A stretch of DNA of 64,000 nucleotides from Abelmoschus esculentus. Its lineage: Eukaryota; Streptophyta; Magnoliopsida; Malvales; Malvaceae. Below are positions 11,606-22,184 of the stretch, one piece after another. How positions within the stretch are numbered: position 1 is the first letter of the stretch; each line of letters opens with the position of its first letter. The stretch lies in NCBI GenBank assembly GCA_035048815.1, contig JAUCBN010000032.1, forward strand, positions 13,789,501 to 13,853,500, given 5' to 3'. The notes beneath the pieces were generated by a model that was not told the DNA's origin, ran no database searches, and worked only from the letters and a program-made list of their open reading frames with translations. A program made the translations under genes and the position numbers.

Positions 11606-11692
11606 ACTCAATGCTGTGGAGAAGGAGACGAGCAAAGACTGAAAAGACACGAATTTCGCCCTAAACTTATTAGCCTCTGTTACGCTAACAAA

Positions 11693-12102
11693 GCTTGAAG
11701 CTGTTCTTCTCATTATGAAATTCTTCAAGCAAAATACATGTGACGACACCCGAGGTTGTTCTTCTCATTATGAAATTCCTCGTATCCCATGAAAACCTGG
11801 AGCTGTTCTTCTCATTATGAATTTCTTCAGGCAAAAGATGATAGAATTCGAAGCTGTTCTTCTCATTATGAAATTCTTCGTATCCCATGGACTTTAGAGC
11901 TGTTCTTCTCATTATGAAATTCTCCAAAGTTTAGAAAAGTTTGAAGTTGTTCTTCTTATCAAGTGGTGGAAACTGAGACTGTTCTTCTCATTATGAAATT
12001 CTTCGTCTCCGGGAAATCTGGAGTTGTTCTTCTCATTATGAAATTCTCCAGATCAAAAAGTAATGGAACCTGAGGCTGTTCTTCTCATTATGAAATTCCT
12101 CA
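11693..12102 (-). repeat. Array of hairpin-forming repeats with a constant loop and varying stems
   Basis: A 22-base core CTGTTCTTCTCATTATGAAATT (with few changes) recurs at 11701, 11756, 11803, 11854, 11900, 11979, 12024 and 12076, with a degenerate copy near 11947. Each core is flanked by short arms complementary to each other but different between units: GCTTGAAG/CTTCAAGC (unit 1), CGAGG/CCTCG (2), CCTGGAG/CTTCAGG (3), CGAAG/CTTCG (4), ACTTTAGAG/CTCCAAAGT with one mismatch (5), ATCTGGAG/CTCCAGAT (8), TGAGG/CCTCA (9). Linkers partly alternate, with TATCCCATG after some units. The array lies between integrase and 3' LTR, so it would be in the 3' part of the element RNA. Repeats in this position are known from Ogre-like elements; the paired-arm design is what I see here. 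Confidence 0.85.
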
Positions 12103-13224
12103 TATTCCGTGAAAGCTTGAAATTGTTGTTGTTGTTTTGTTTGTTCTTTTCCAGAATCAATCCTTGTAGGTTTTTGAATCCTGTTCAACAGAAATATGAT
12201 GCATTATTAGTATGATCCTAATGCAGATATTTCTATTATGATGCATGAGTATTGCTTAGAAAGGCACATATTATCAGTCAATTGCCATTCTGATGAGCCC
12301 AATTGACTCTTTCATCTTCTTTCTGCAGTCTTGATGATGTTCCAATTCTTCATCTCACATTAAGAGGCAACCTTTGATGACAGTCTTCCTCACAAAGTTG
12401 TTTTGGAGCGTCCCTTCAGATTTTCACTTCAAAATTTTCCATATATTTCCCTTTTTGCTTTTTCTTTGAACTTGATCCTTATATTGATTTCAGCCACTGT
12501 TTGAAGACTTTTCTCTAACATATTCACCGTTTTAGGATTCTGTCTGATCATCTGAACATATTCACTTTTACTTTGTTATCCTGATCTGAAAAGCGAATAT
12601 TACTTGTAACTTTTAAAACAAAATGACAAGAACTTTTCAATATTTATAAATTCACATGAATTCACTTGTACGATGCTTTCGATAAAAAGAAAAGCTCGGA
12701 AGAGAAAGAAGGAATATATACTGAAGCTTTTAAATATTTGTGACAAGCATAGAATTATAAAATAGTCATGGCAAACAAATGAAAAGAGAAAAGCAAGAAA
12801 CAAATGCAAATTCTCAACTGCCTATCACATGCGATCATCTAGACCTTTTCCCAAGATATAGATTTAAAATAGATCTGCTCGTCTAACAGTTCTTCAAATG
12901 AGGATCCAACTTTGCAAATACGAAACCCCTTCTGAACTACTAGATAACCGAGAGGTATAGATTGCCGGATGCCTACTGTCATACATCTGAGCCGCCATTC
13001 ATAGTTTTCAACTCAAATTCTCCTTTGGTATCAAGACGCCTTTGCGGATTTTCATCTTGACCCCTCTCTTTTTATCATTCATTTTCTTATGAAACGCCCT
13101 TTCGGGTTTTCGCTTCATTCTTTTTTCATTTTATTTTTATTTTTATTCTTATTCTTTTTTCATTTTTCTTTTTCTTTATTCTTTTTTATTCTTCAAGCGT
13201 AATACCTCTTAATTGAATCGGAAT
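12103..13224 (-). other. 3' untranslated part of the Ogre-type element
   Basis: Between the hairpin array and the end of integrase there are about 1.1 kb without a recognisable frame. It holds a TTG-rich tract near 12120-12150 and a T/C-rich tract with ATTTTTATT units at 13124-13190. Confidence 0.6.
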
Positions 13225-14604
13225 TCACAGGCTTATGAATTCTTTTTCGTCCATTTCAGCCAAGATCATTGCGCCTTCGGAAAAAGCCTTTTTGACAACA
13301 TATGGACCTTCCCAATTCGACATCCATTTCCCACGGAAATCACGTTGTATCGGCAAGATCTTTTTAAGCATTAGATCACCCTCTCGGAATTCTCGCGGTC
13401 GAACTTTCTTAACATGAGCTCGAATCATCTGCTTCTGATACATTTGGCTATGGCAAATAGCTTTCAGTCGTTTTTCTTCAATCAAATTCAACTGGTCTAA
13501 ACGAACCTGTACCCATTCTACATCATCCAGTTTCACTTCTGACAATACTCGAAGAGATGGAATTTCAACTTCTAATGGTAACACTGCTTCAATCCTGTAT
13601 ACCAGAGAATATGGCGTTGCCCCGGTAGAAGTTCTCATCGACGTTCGATACGCAAACAAAGCAAAAGAAAGTCTTTTATGCCAGTCTTTGTACGTTTCTA
13701 TCATCTTCTATATAATCTTCTTGATGTTCTTGTTAGCTGCCTCAACCGCCCCATTCATTTTCATTCGGTATGCTACAGAGTTGTGATGAATTATTTTGAA
13801 CTGCTCACAGGTTTCTGCAATCATTCTATTATTGAAATTGGTAGCATTATCTGTGATGATTCGTTCTGGTAAACCATATCGACAGATAATCTCTTTCTTC
13901 AAGAACTTGTAAACTGTTATTCTCGTGATGTTAGCATAAGAAGTAGCTTCTATCCACTTGGTGAAATAATCGATTACTACTAGGATAAAGCGATGCCCAT
14001 TCAAAGCCTTTGGGTGAATTTGCCCAATTACATCCATTCCCCATACAACAAAAGGCCATAGTGAATTCATAGTATGCAATGGTACTGGTGGAGAGTTAAT
14101 CTTATCTGCATAAATTTGACAATTATGACACTTCTTGGAGTACTCTATGCAATCTCCTTCCACAATAGACTAGTAGTATCCATATCTCATTATTTTTTGT
14201 GCCATTGAAAAACCATTGGCGTGTGTACCACAGATCCCATCATGTACTTCTTCAAGAATACTTTTAGCTTCACGAGCATTGACACATCTCAATAACACCT
14301 GATCTTTGGTCTTCCTATATAAGACGTTGCCATCTAACACATACGCGCCAACCATTCTTCTAATTGTTCTTTTTTCATTGTTATTCGCTTCAAGAGGATA
14401 AGCCTGAAACTTGATGTATTGTAGGATATCGAAGTACCAAGGATTACCATCCTCTTCTTCCATGTTGCAACAATGAGCATATGTTTCATAACTTTGCATT
14501 CGGATCAACATCATGTCTTCCGGTCTATTCACTTGGAATACTGAAGCCAATGTAGCTAAAGCATCCTCCATTTGGTTGGTTGTCTTCCCTGGGAAGGTAT
14601 GCAA
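13225..14604 (-). pseudogene. Integrase of the Ogre-type element, with in-frame stops
   Basis: Three pieces in one - strand frame: 14604-14170 (linker and HHCC zinc finger start, with HDGICGTH), 14163-13708 (CHNC of the zinc finger, then the core with GMDVIGQIHP, ITDNATNF and NGAVEAANKN carrying the catalytic Asp, Asp and Glu) and 13704-13225 (C-terminal part with RPREFREGDLMLKK and NWEGPYVVKKAF). They are separated only by in-frame TAG stops, near 14167 and at 13708-13710, so the frame is otherwise undamaged. The domain follows RNase H, as in Ty3/gypsy elements. It would insert the DNA copy into the genome if intact. Confidence 0.85.
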
Positions 14605-15443
14605 AAGTTATCTCCTCAAACTCTTCGATTAGCTCCAACACTAACTTGCGATATTCCATCAGTTTTGCGTCTTTAGTCTCTTATTCCCCACGCAACTGAT
14701 AAATAACCAGGGCTGAATCCCCGTACACTTCTAAGGCTCTTATCTTCTTTTCTATTGCGGCCTTCTATCCCATAACACATGCTTCATATTCTGCCATGTT
14801 ATTAGTACACAAAAATTCCAGCTTACTCATGAGAGGATAATGCATACCATTTGGAGAAATCAACACAGCTTCGATTCCATGCCCTAGAGCATTAACTTCT
14901 CCATCGAAATACAATCTCCATTTCTTGATTTCATCATCTTCTTCTACAAAAATGGTCATCACATCCTCATCTGGAAAATCGAAATTCAGAGGCTTATACT
15001 CATCTGAAACTTTTCTTGCAAGAAAATCAACTATAGCACTCCCTTTAACTGCCTTCTGGCTCATACAATATCTCAAATTCAGACAACAACATCTGCCAGC
15101 GTGCTAATCTCCCAGTTAGAGCTAGTGCTTCCATCCGAAACTTCAACGGATCAAGCTTCGATATAAACCATGTCGTATGGTATAACATGTATTGTCTGAG
15201 CTGTCGAGTAACCCAAACAAGTGCACAACACATCTTCTGGATAAACGGGTACCGTACTTCACACTCGGTAAACTTCTTACTCAAGTAATAAATTGCCCTT
15301 TCTTTCTTCCTAGTATCATCATGTTGCCCCAGCACACATCCCATGGAATTCTCAAACACCGTCAGATAAAGAATCAATGGTCTTCCAGAAATAGGTGTCA
15401 TCAATACCGGTGTATTTGATAAGTATTGTTTGATCTTGTCCAA
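14605..15443 (-). pseudogene. RNase H and second RNase H of the Ogre-type element
   Basis: The piece 15443-15045 carries the end of reverse transcriptase and the first RNase H (LYLTVFENSMGCVLGQHDD, YYLSKKFTECEVRY, LARWQMLLSEFEILY). The piece 15076-14765 is in another frame and carries a second RNase H-like segment (WRLYFDGEVNALGHGIEAVL, MAEYEACVMG) that continues with stops to about 14605. A second RNase H after the first is typical of the Tat lineage. A frame change lies in the overlap and stops at 14765 and beyond. Confidence 0.75.
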
Positions 15444-15449
15444 CTTTTC

Positions 15450-16543
15450 CTAGCATTCATCGTCCCATTTACATGGATTATTCTTCCGCAACAACTTAAA
15501 GATTGGATCACATCTATCAGTAAATTGAGAAATAAACCGAGAGACATAATTTAACCTTCTGAGGTATCCCCGAACTTCTTTTTGAGTTTTCGGAGGCGGT
15601 AAATTCTGAATTGCTTTGACTTTATCTGGATCAATTTCGATGCCTCGTCTGCTAACAACAAAATCGAGCAACTTGCCAGATGTAACCCCAAAAGTACATT
15701 TGTTAGGATTGAGCTTCAACTGGTACTTTCGTAGTCTCTGAAACAACTTTTTCAAATTTTGAACATGCCCATCTTCTGTTTGAGACTTGGCTATCATATC
15801 ATCCACATAAAACTCAATCTCTTTATGCATCATATCATGAAACAGCGTCACCATAGCTCTCTGATATGTTGCCCCAGCATTCTTTAATCCGAAGGGCATG
15901 ACATTATAGCAAAACGTGCCCCACAGTGTAGTAAAGGTTGTTTTCTCCATATCCTTCGGGTTCATTTTAATTTGATTGTAACCCGAGAAACCATTCATGA
16001 AGGAGAACCACGAATGCCCCGAAGTATTGTCAACCAGAACATCTATATGAGGCAAAGGAAATTATCTTTCGGACTTGCCTTATTTAGATCTCTATAATCC
16101 ACACACATTCACACCTTCCCATTTTTCTTCGATACCAGAACTATGTTTGCCACCCATTCTAGATATGCAGCCACCTGTAAGAATCCTGCATCAATCTATT
16201 TTCGAACCTCTTCTTTGATTTTCAATAGCATTTCTGGTCTCAACCTTCTGAGCTTTTGTTGTACCGGCTTGCACTCTGGTCTAATTGGCAACTTGTGTAC
16301 TACGATGTCAGTATTCAAACCTGGTATGTCTTGGTAGGACTACGTAAAAACATCCTTGAACTCTTGCAACAGATCAATCAAATTTTGTTTTGCCCCAGGT
16401 AAAAATGTTGCCCCGATCTTGACTTCTTTTTTCGACTCTTCGGTGCCCAAATTCAAAATCTCTATTTCTTCCTTGTAGGGCATGATCTGTTTATCTTCAT
16501 TTTCCACCAATCTCAATAATTCTTTAGGAACCTCATAATCCAC
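15450..16543 (-). pseudogene. Reverse transcriptase of the Ogre-type element
   Basis: The piece 16055-15450 holds most of the palm: FSGYNQIKMNPKD, WGTFCYNVMPFGLKNAGATYQ and the catalytic box FYVDDMIAKS, followed by LNPNKCTFGVTSGKLLDFVV and the thumb. The piece 16543-16340 is the linker that joins protease to reverse transcriptase (PGAKQNLIDLLQEFKDVF). A frameshift and stops lie between them (16056-16339), in the region that should hold fingers motifs. Both catalytic Asp residues of YVDD remain. Confidence 0.85.
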
Positions 16544-16675
16544 ATTATCTTCACACTCATTGATTTATGTTAGACAAGAGGTCCTTTCTAAATCTATTTC
16601 GGGATTAGGCTCAGAATCATTCATATGATCATTGATTGAGAACCTGCGAAGAAAACTTATATATTTGGAAAAGAA

Positions 16676-16726
16676 TAATAAATGAATGAATGAATGAATA
16701 AATGAGTACATGAATGAATAAAAGAA
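16676..16726. repeat. GAAT-type microsatellite
   Basis: Repeats of (GAAT)n with interruptions (AATGAATGAATGAATGAATA and related) lie in the protease-reverse transcriptase linker region of the Ogre-type element, where the reading frame is interrupted. Confidence 0.7.
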
Positions 16727-16849
16727 ACTGAAAATGTTTGCCATTTGAGAAATAAAAGAAACATCGTTTTTACTAGTGAAAATACGTAAAAAGTTCCCTA
16801 CAGAAAATCCCTTATACCCGCAGGCAAAGGTATAAAGTGGTTCATGGTG

Positions 16850-18739
16850 TTACTCTGATTTAAAAACTATAGGTAAATCTTCCACAATCCAGTTTTTCAG
16901 AGTCTCGCCAGGGAAGTATGGATGGATTCCTTCCAGAAAATTCATCCTCGGCCCTTCAGAAATTTCTCCCACAAACAGACCATCAAAAGTATGCCCGAAA
17001 ATCTCTTCCTCCATCAGTCTAATTGCTTCTTGACGATTCTTCTCGGCCTGCTCTGTGACATTCACAAGCCCATAAGAGATAAAGTCAATCTTTGAACTTA
17101 ACGGGACTGACCTCTTGGCTGCAGCTTTCCCATATTTCTTCTAAAATGCCTCTATTGAAAATCCCAGCCCACTTCGACCCTTTTTCATAACCACGGGTCT
17201 TGGGCGTAAGCTTCCTTGAAACTTCCTTCCTAATCTTCTTCCAGTTCTGGCTTCTTTATCGAGAGTCTGCTTAACGGTCATCTCTGTACAATTCGACAAT
17301 CTAGGGTATGGAAACTTCGCACCTTCGACCACGAACGCAGCGTTGATGAACTCCAAGGCCCTGAATGAACACTCTAGCGCATCTTTGTTTGCCTGAATGT
17401 ACGGTGTATCAATAGAAACTGAAGCAATAATGTCTTCTTCCGCTCCAACACATACCGACTTTCCATCAATTACGAACTTCAATTTCTGGTGTAGAGATGA
17501 GGGTACTGCCCCGGTAGAATAAATCCAGGGTCTTCCGAGCAAGCAATTATAAGTGGGCTTAATATCCATAACAATAAAATCCACATTGTATACAGACGAC
17601 CCAATCAGTAGTGGTACTTCTATTCTGCCCAATAAATCTCTCGTGGTTCCATCGAATGCTCTAACCACATTCTGGTAGCTTTTCATATGAGCAACATCCA
17701 CAGGCAACCTTTGCAAAGTCACCAGAGGAAAAACATTCAACGTCGAATCATTATCAATCAGCACTCCCGACACTACATAACCCTTACAGTGATTCATAAT
17801 ATTCAGAGCTTTGATAGACCCCATTCCACCATCCGGGATCTCATCATCAGTAAACGTTATATAATTGTCTGCAGTAATATGGTTCACAATTCGGTCCAGC
17901 TTGTTCACTGATATATCCTTCGGAACGAACGTCTGGTTCAACACCTTTAACAAAGCATTGTGGTGTCCCTCGGAACCCAATAATATATCTAGAATAAGAA
18001 TTCTAGTCGGCTGTTTCTTCAACTGCTCGACAATATTGTACTTACTATGCTTTAAAAACCTCAGGAACTCATGTGCTTGTTCCTCATTAACTGGCTCATT
18101 CACTTTCGGCACTGGCTCTTCAAAAATATTCTTCTTCTCGACATTCTTTCCCTTCTCTTCTTTCTTCTCTTGAACTGGTGAGCAGCATCTTCCACTCCTC
18201 GTGAAATGACCCACTTCGTTCACTGGTCCTTCTGTCTCAACCTTGCTCTTAACCTCGGGCTTTTCTGGCTTTATCTCCTCGGCAATCTTTGAACTGCTTG
18301 GCACGGTTACACTTGTAGTGTAATTCCAAGGAATCCTTTGAGTATCTTTGAACGAAAAAGGTGCTAGAGGAGTAATCACTATACGAGGGGCCGGCTTTAC
18401 CTCTCTTGATGAATTATTACCCTTTGGTCGGGTTGAAATAATCAACGGCCTATTCGCGTTGTATTTTGGCATGGTCCTCTCAGACGTGCACACGTTCATC
18501 ATCCTTCGTTCTCTGATCTTAGCGAAAAACTCTATTTCCCTGTTATCCATCATCCCTTGTAGCAGACTTCTAAACTCAACACAAAACTGGATATCATGTC
18601 CTAGTTCTTGGTGATAATCGCAGTATAGACCTGCCTCAATTGGTTTCTTCATCATCATCATCTCCTGACATATAAGCTTATTCTCAAACAACTGTCTGAA
18701 CACCCACTTTAAAGGCGATCTGATCTCTGATACACTCAC
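16850..18739 (-). pseudogene. Gag C-terminus, aspartic protease and G-patch-like region of the Ogre-type element
   Basis: A 532-codon - strand frame (18739-17141) continues in the same frame to 16850 after one stop. Near its start is a Cys/His motif (YCDYHQELGHDIQFC), probably a nucleic-acid-binding knuckle. The protease region includes VLIDNDSTLNVF, where the active-site Asp is followed by Asn-Asp rather than a Gly-containing triplet, then DFIVMDIKPTYNCLLGRPW. Toward the C-terminus, RTGRRLGRKFQG and KKGRSGLGFS resemble the glycine-rich G-patch often fused to such proteases. The changed active-site triplet suggests the protease is dead. Confidence 0.75.
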
Positions 18740-18745
18740 CTTAAC

Positions 18746-19393
18746 CTACTTCATCTGGTCCTCCTCCATCACATTCACACCCCGACCACCATGCTTTGGC
18801 AACGGGTTCGTGGATATACTGGGTTCGTCAAACTTCAAAACCCCAATATTGATCAGGTTCTGAACTATTCTTTTAAATGCAGTACAGTTCTCAATGCTAT
18901 TTCCCTGAACCTTAGAATGATACTTGCACTGAGCCTTCTGATCATACCAGTGTGGATACGGAGGTTGAAACGACAGGATGTAATACGGACGTATCATATC
19001 CGCATCGTAGAGTTGAGTATACAACTCGACATACGTTATAAGGATGAGCGTAAAACTTGGCCTCTCCCATTTCGAATCCTTCTTGTTTGAGTTTTGCGAG
19101 CTACTTCCTCCTTCTCCCGGCTTTGAGATCGTTACATTTCTTGGCGCCTCATATACAACAGCGTTATTCACTTCATTTTCCTTCTTCTTGAAACTCCTCT
19201 TGGAACTATCGGATCCTTCTATCCCCCCGCTCTTAATGTCTGCTTCAACAAGTTCTCCCGTAGTGACAATCTGGGAAAAACTTTGCTTCGAAGTATTGGT
19301 GAACAAGCGATCATACATCAGACCTTTTAATGTCTCCGCAAACATATGGGTTATTTCGCTCTCAATCAATGGAGGTTGTACTTGAGAAGCCAA
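18746..19393 (-). pseudogene. Gag of the Ogre-type element
   Basis: A 215-codon frame in phase with the downstream gag-protease frame and separated from it by one TAG (18743-18745). It holds gag-type helical text (ITHMFAETLKGLMYDRLF, SFSQIVTTGELVEADIKSG) and a zinc-knuckle-like motif CKYHSKVQGNSIENCTAFK. The N-terminal half of gag is probably missing or frameshifted between 19393 and 19474. Gag packages the element RNA. Confidence 0.75.
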
Positions 19394-19473
19394 ATCCCTC
19401 TATCTATGAGCGTATTACTAGAACGTTTCATTCGACCTCTGGCTCATTTACTACAACATAATTCTGGTAGGCC

Positions 19474-21435
19474 TCATTTCTGATACTCGTTATTCTGATT
19501 TCGAACGGTGCTCTGTGCTGCTTCGTATTTTGCTTTCCATGTTCCTTCAGTGTCCTGGCATAAAGCTCCTTCGTACCTTGTTAATTTCTCACGCAACTCT
19601 TGGACCTTGTTTTCAAGAGAGACTACCTTCTGTTGTAGACTTTCTTTTTCTTTTTCCATCTGAACCCTGTCTTCATTGTGGTACTTGGTAATCAACTCTT
19701 TCAACTGCGTCACTTGGTTCGTCAATTCAAAATTCCTCGCTTGTTCGTTCTCTAGCTTCTTCTTGGCCTTGTAGTTTGCTTCCCCTGCTTTGCGAGACTT
19801 TCGTTCATAGAGCCTCTTGTACTCTTTCTTTTCTTTCTCTATCCTACTTAGGCGATCAAACAAATCTTCAATCTTTTTACTCTCGCTTCCTTTCCGAAAC
19901 TTCTTCCTATGTCCTTTGTACATCTCTTATGCTTCCTTCAAATCCTGGCTTAGCTTCTCATTTTGACTAATCAGCTCTTTCTCTTTTCTTTTATGTGTTG
20001 ACTCTTAATACTTTGCCATATTTAACTCCTGCGTAAGATCATAAATACTCTTTTCATACCTCTGTGAATCTAACTCTCGATCATGCTTTAATTTCTCTAT
20101 TACGGACGGTGCTTCTTGTACTGTTCCACTCGTCGATCCGGTAATCCTTGGTATCTCCTAAAAGGACTTATCGTTCACCCTGTGTGTTCTTCATTCGTCA
20201 TACCTGGCCATAATCTCCAAACTTTGATAAGGCTGAACTTTCCTGAGTGTCTTCCATACCTTTAAAATTATATCATTCCTAGATTTATACCCATCTGTTT
20301 TGTGTGCGTATTTGAAACCTGTCATTCCAGCTGTAGCAGGTATGAATTGCCTAGATCCGAACTGTCTGGAAACTAGAAGTGGGTAATAAGCTGTTCCACC
20401 CCAAACTCCTAGCAATGGGACCCAATCTAACTCCTCACATTTGTACAAAAATATCGTTCCTCTGCTCAACCAGCAGGCTTTCCAAACGATATCTGCGTTC
20501 GTCAAATTCTGAAAGAGTTCTTCCCACTGTCTCTCGTTGTTCTTCTCTATGATGCAATCCTTCAAATGCTTCGAAATAGGCGAATATGAACTGGTATACC
20601 TTAGTGCATGATATAGTGGATTCCAATGGTGACCTCTGAACCAGACCTCTAATAATTGTGCACAACCCCAAAATCTCCCTTCACCTGATTTCTTGCATGC
20701 TGTTAAAGATCTGTACGTCTCCGCCAAGATTGCAGGGGCTGGATTCACGCCTTTAGATAACCTCTCGAAAAGCCCAACGGTGGATGGGTCTATGTGTTCT
20801 GGAGTCTTCGGAAATAACACTAATCCATAAATGCAAAGGGCATAGATTCTTCTAATCTTAGAGGGCTCTTCACGACTGTCCACTATCAACTCTTTCAAGA
20901 CTTTCCAATTGACTCTCTGCTTATCCTCGTTCATATCTGTACTATCACGATTGGCGAGCTTCTCATCCCAAAACTCTTTCTCTTTTCCTGTAACCTGCAT
21001 CAACTTCTTCTTGAAGCTTGAAGTATTGTTCGGCTTAACATAGATCTTATCTCTCTTGACCGCGGGACTGTTGATTAAAACCTCTTACTCCTCCAATGTA
21101 GACGTCATGTCAATTCGTCCAAAAGTAAAACAGTTATATGCCGGGTTCCAAAATTGCACCATTGCTCTGAGTAGTTGTCTATCCATAGGCACCTTCAATA
21201 GCAACGCTATGTCCCCGAATTTCTTCTTAAACTATTCCTTCATACCATCAGTCCATTGATCCCAGATTTCCCGGACTTCCTGAAGACATGGATTCTGGGC
21301 CTTATTGATTCTCACATAACCTTTCATTACCAAAACACTTTTCGGCGATAAGCTATCTCCTTTCTCGTGTTGGACTGTCTCTGACCATGCCCAAACGTCC
21401 GTATTATCTTTTTCAGCAATGAACACTTCAGACAT
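19474..21435 (-). pseudogene. ORF1 upstream of gag: DUF7745-like domain plus coiled coil
   Basis: Three pieces in one frame (21435-21232, 21003-20191, 19923-19474) are separated only by in-frame stops, including one near 21085. The N-terminal part has WAWSETVQHEKGDSL, then IYALCIYGLVLFPKTPEHID, LAETYRSLTACKKSGEGRFW, WVPLLGVWGGTAYYPLL and SRQFIPATAGMT; I recognise this as the domain called DUF7745 in plant annotations, as far as memory allows. From about 20130 to 19474 follows a long Lys/Glu-rich coiled coil (RLSRIEKEKKEYKRL, LENKVQELREKLTRYEG). An extra ORF before gag is a mark of Ogre elements; its function is unknown. Confidence 0.75.
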
Positions 21436-22163
21436 TTTTGGATACTTTTAATTTTACTGTTTCTCGAATTTAATGTCAATACAAATGATATGACAAATAA
21501 ATAAACAAAATAGTAAAGGAAAAAAACAAAACAAAATAAAATTCGTGTTAGTACAGTGAATACAAGAATTAAACAAAATAATCACAAAAAGGAATTGTGC
21601 TTAAAAATAACCAGAGAGCAGTTTAAATTGCATAAAAATAACCAGGGAACAGTTTAAATTGCGTAAAAATAACCAGGGTGCAGTTTAACACAGAAATCCT
21701 AATTTCGGCGGCATTTCGACAACATACCGTCTTCTCTTATGGTCACTGTCTAGCTCTATTAGGGGTAGGTTTCTACTCTACACATGTGGGTTTAGATCTA
21801 GACTCGGAGTTTCCGAATTGTCGTTATCACCTACTGTAACGATAAGACATCGATTCGGTAGTATAGGTCCCTTACAACAGAGGTGAAGACCTCACGATGC
21901 GTAAGGTTAGTATACCGTAAGTAGATAGAAATCCGAAACTCGGAGCTGGATAGCATCACGTCGGACAATATCTAACTCCCACTCAAGGGTAAAAGCTCGG
22001 GTCGAGAGCTGATGCATGAATGAAAGATATATCACACAAAATGAAAATATTATCCTTATCCAAACGATATTTATCTGACAATAATGAATTAAATTATTAT
22101 CTATATTCAAAATACCGAAATACCACGTGTAATTAATAATTAGGCCCGACTCTCAAAAATTTG
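21436..22163 (-). other. 5' leader of the Ogre-type element, with 31-bp tandem repeats
   Basis: A 730-base untranslated leader between the primer site and ORF1. At 21603-21690 it has three tandem copies of a 31-base unit (AAAAATAACCAG...CAGTTTAAATTGC) starting at 21603, 21634 and 21665, with the third copy incomplete. Small frames here look accidental. Confidence 0.65.
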
Positions 22164-22184
22164 TCCCTAGCAGAGTCGTCAAGC
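22164..22184 (-). other. Candidate primer binding site of the Ogre-type element
   Basis: Directly inside the right LTR edge the - strand reads GCTTGACGACTCTGCTAGGGA. A TGG is expected at the start of a primer site and here it is TGA, so the site may have mutated. It resembles primer sites of Tat-lineage elements, but I cannot assign the tRNA. Its position is the main reason for placing the LTR edge at 22185. Confidence 0.5.

Noticed and set aside
11693..12102. CRISPR-like array: constant repeats with varying spacers
   Set aside because: The setting is a plant retrotransposon, spacing is irregular (32-55 bases), and the varying parts are arms that pair across each core rather than foreign spacers.
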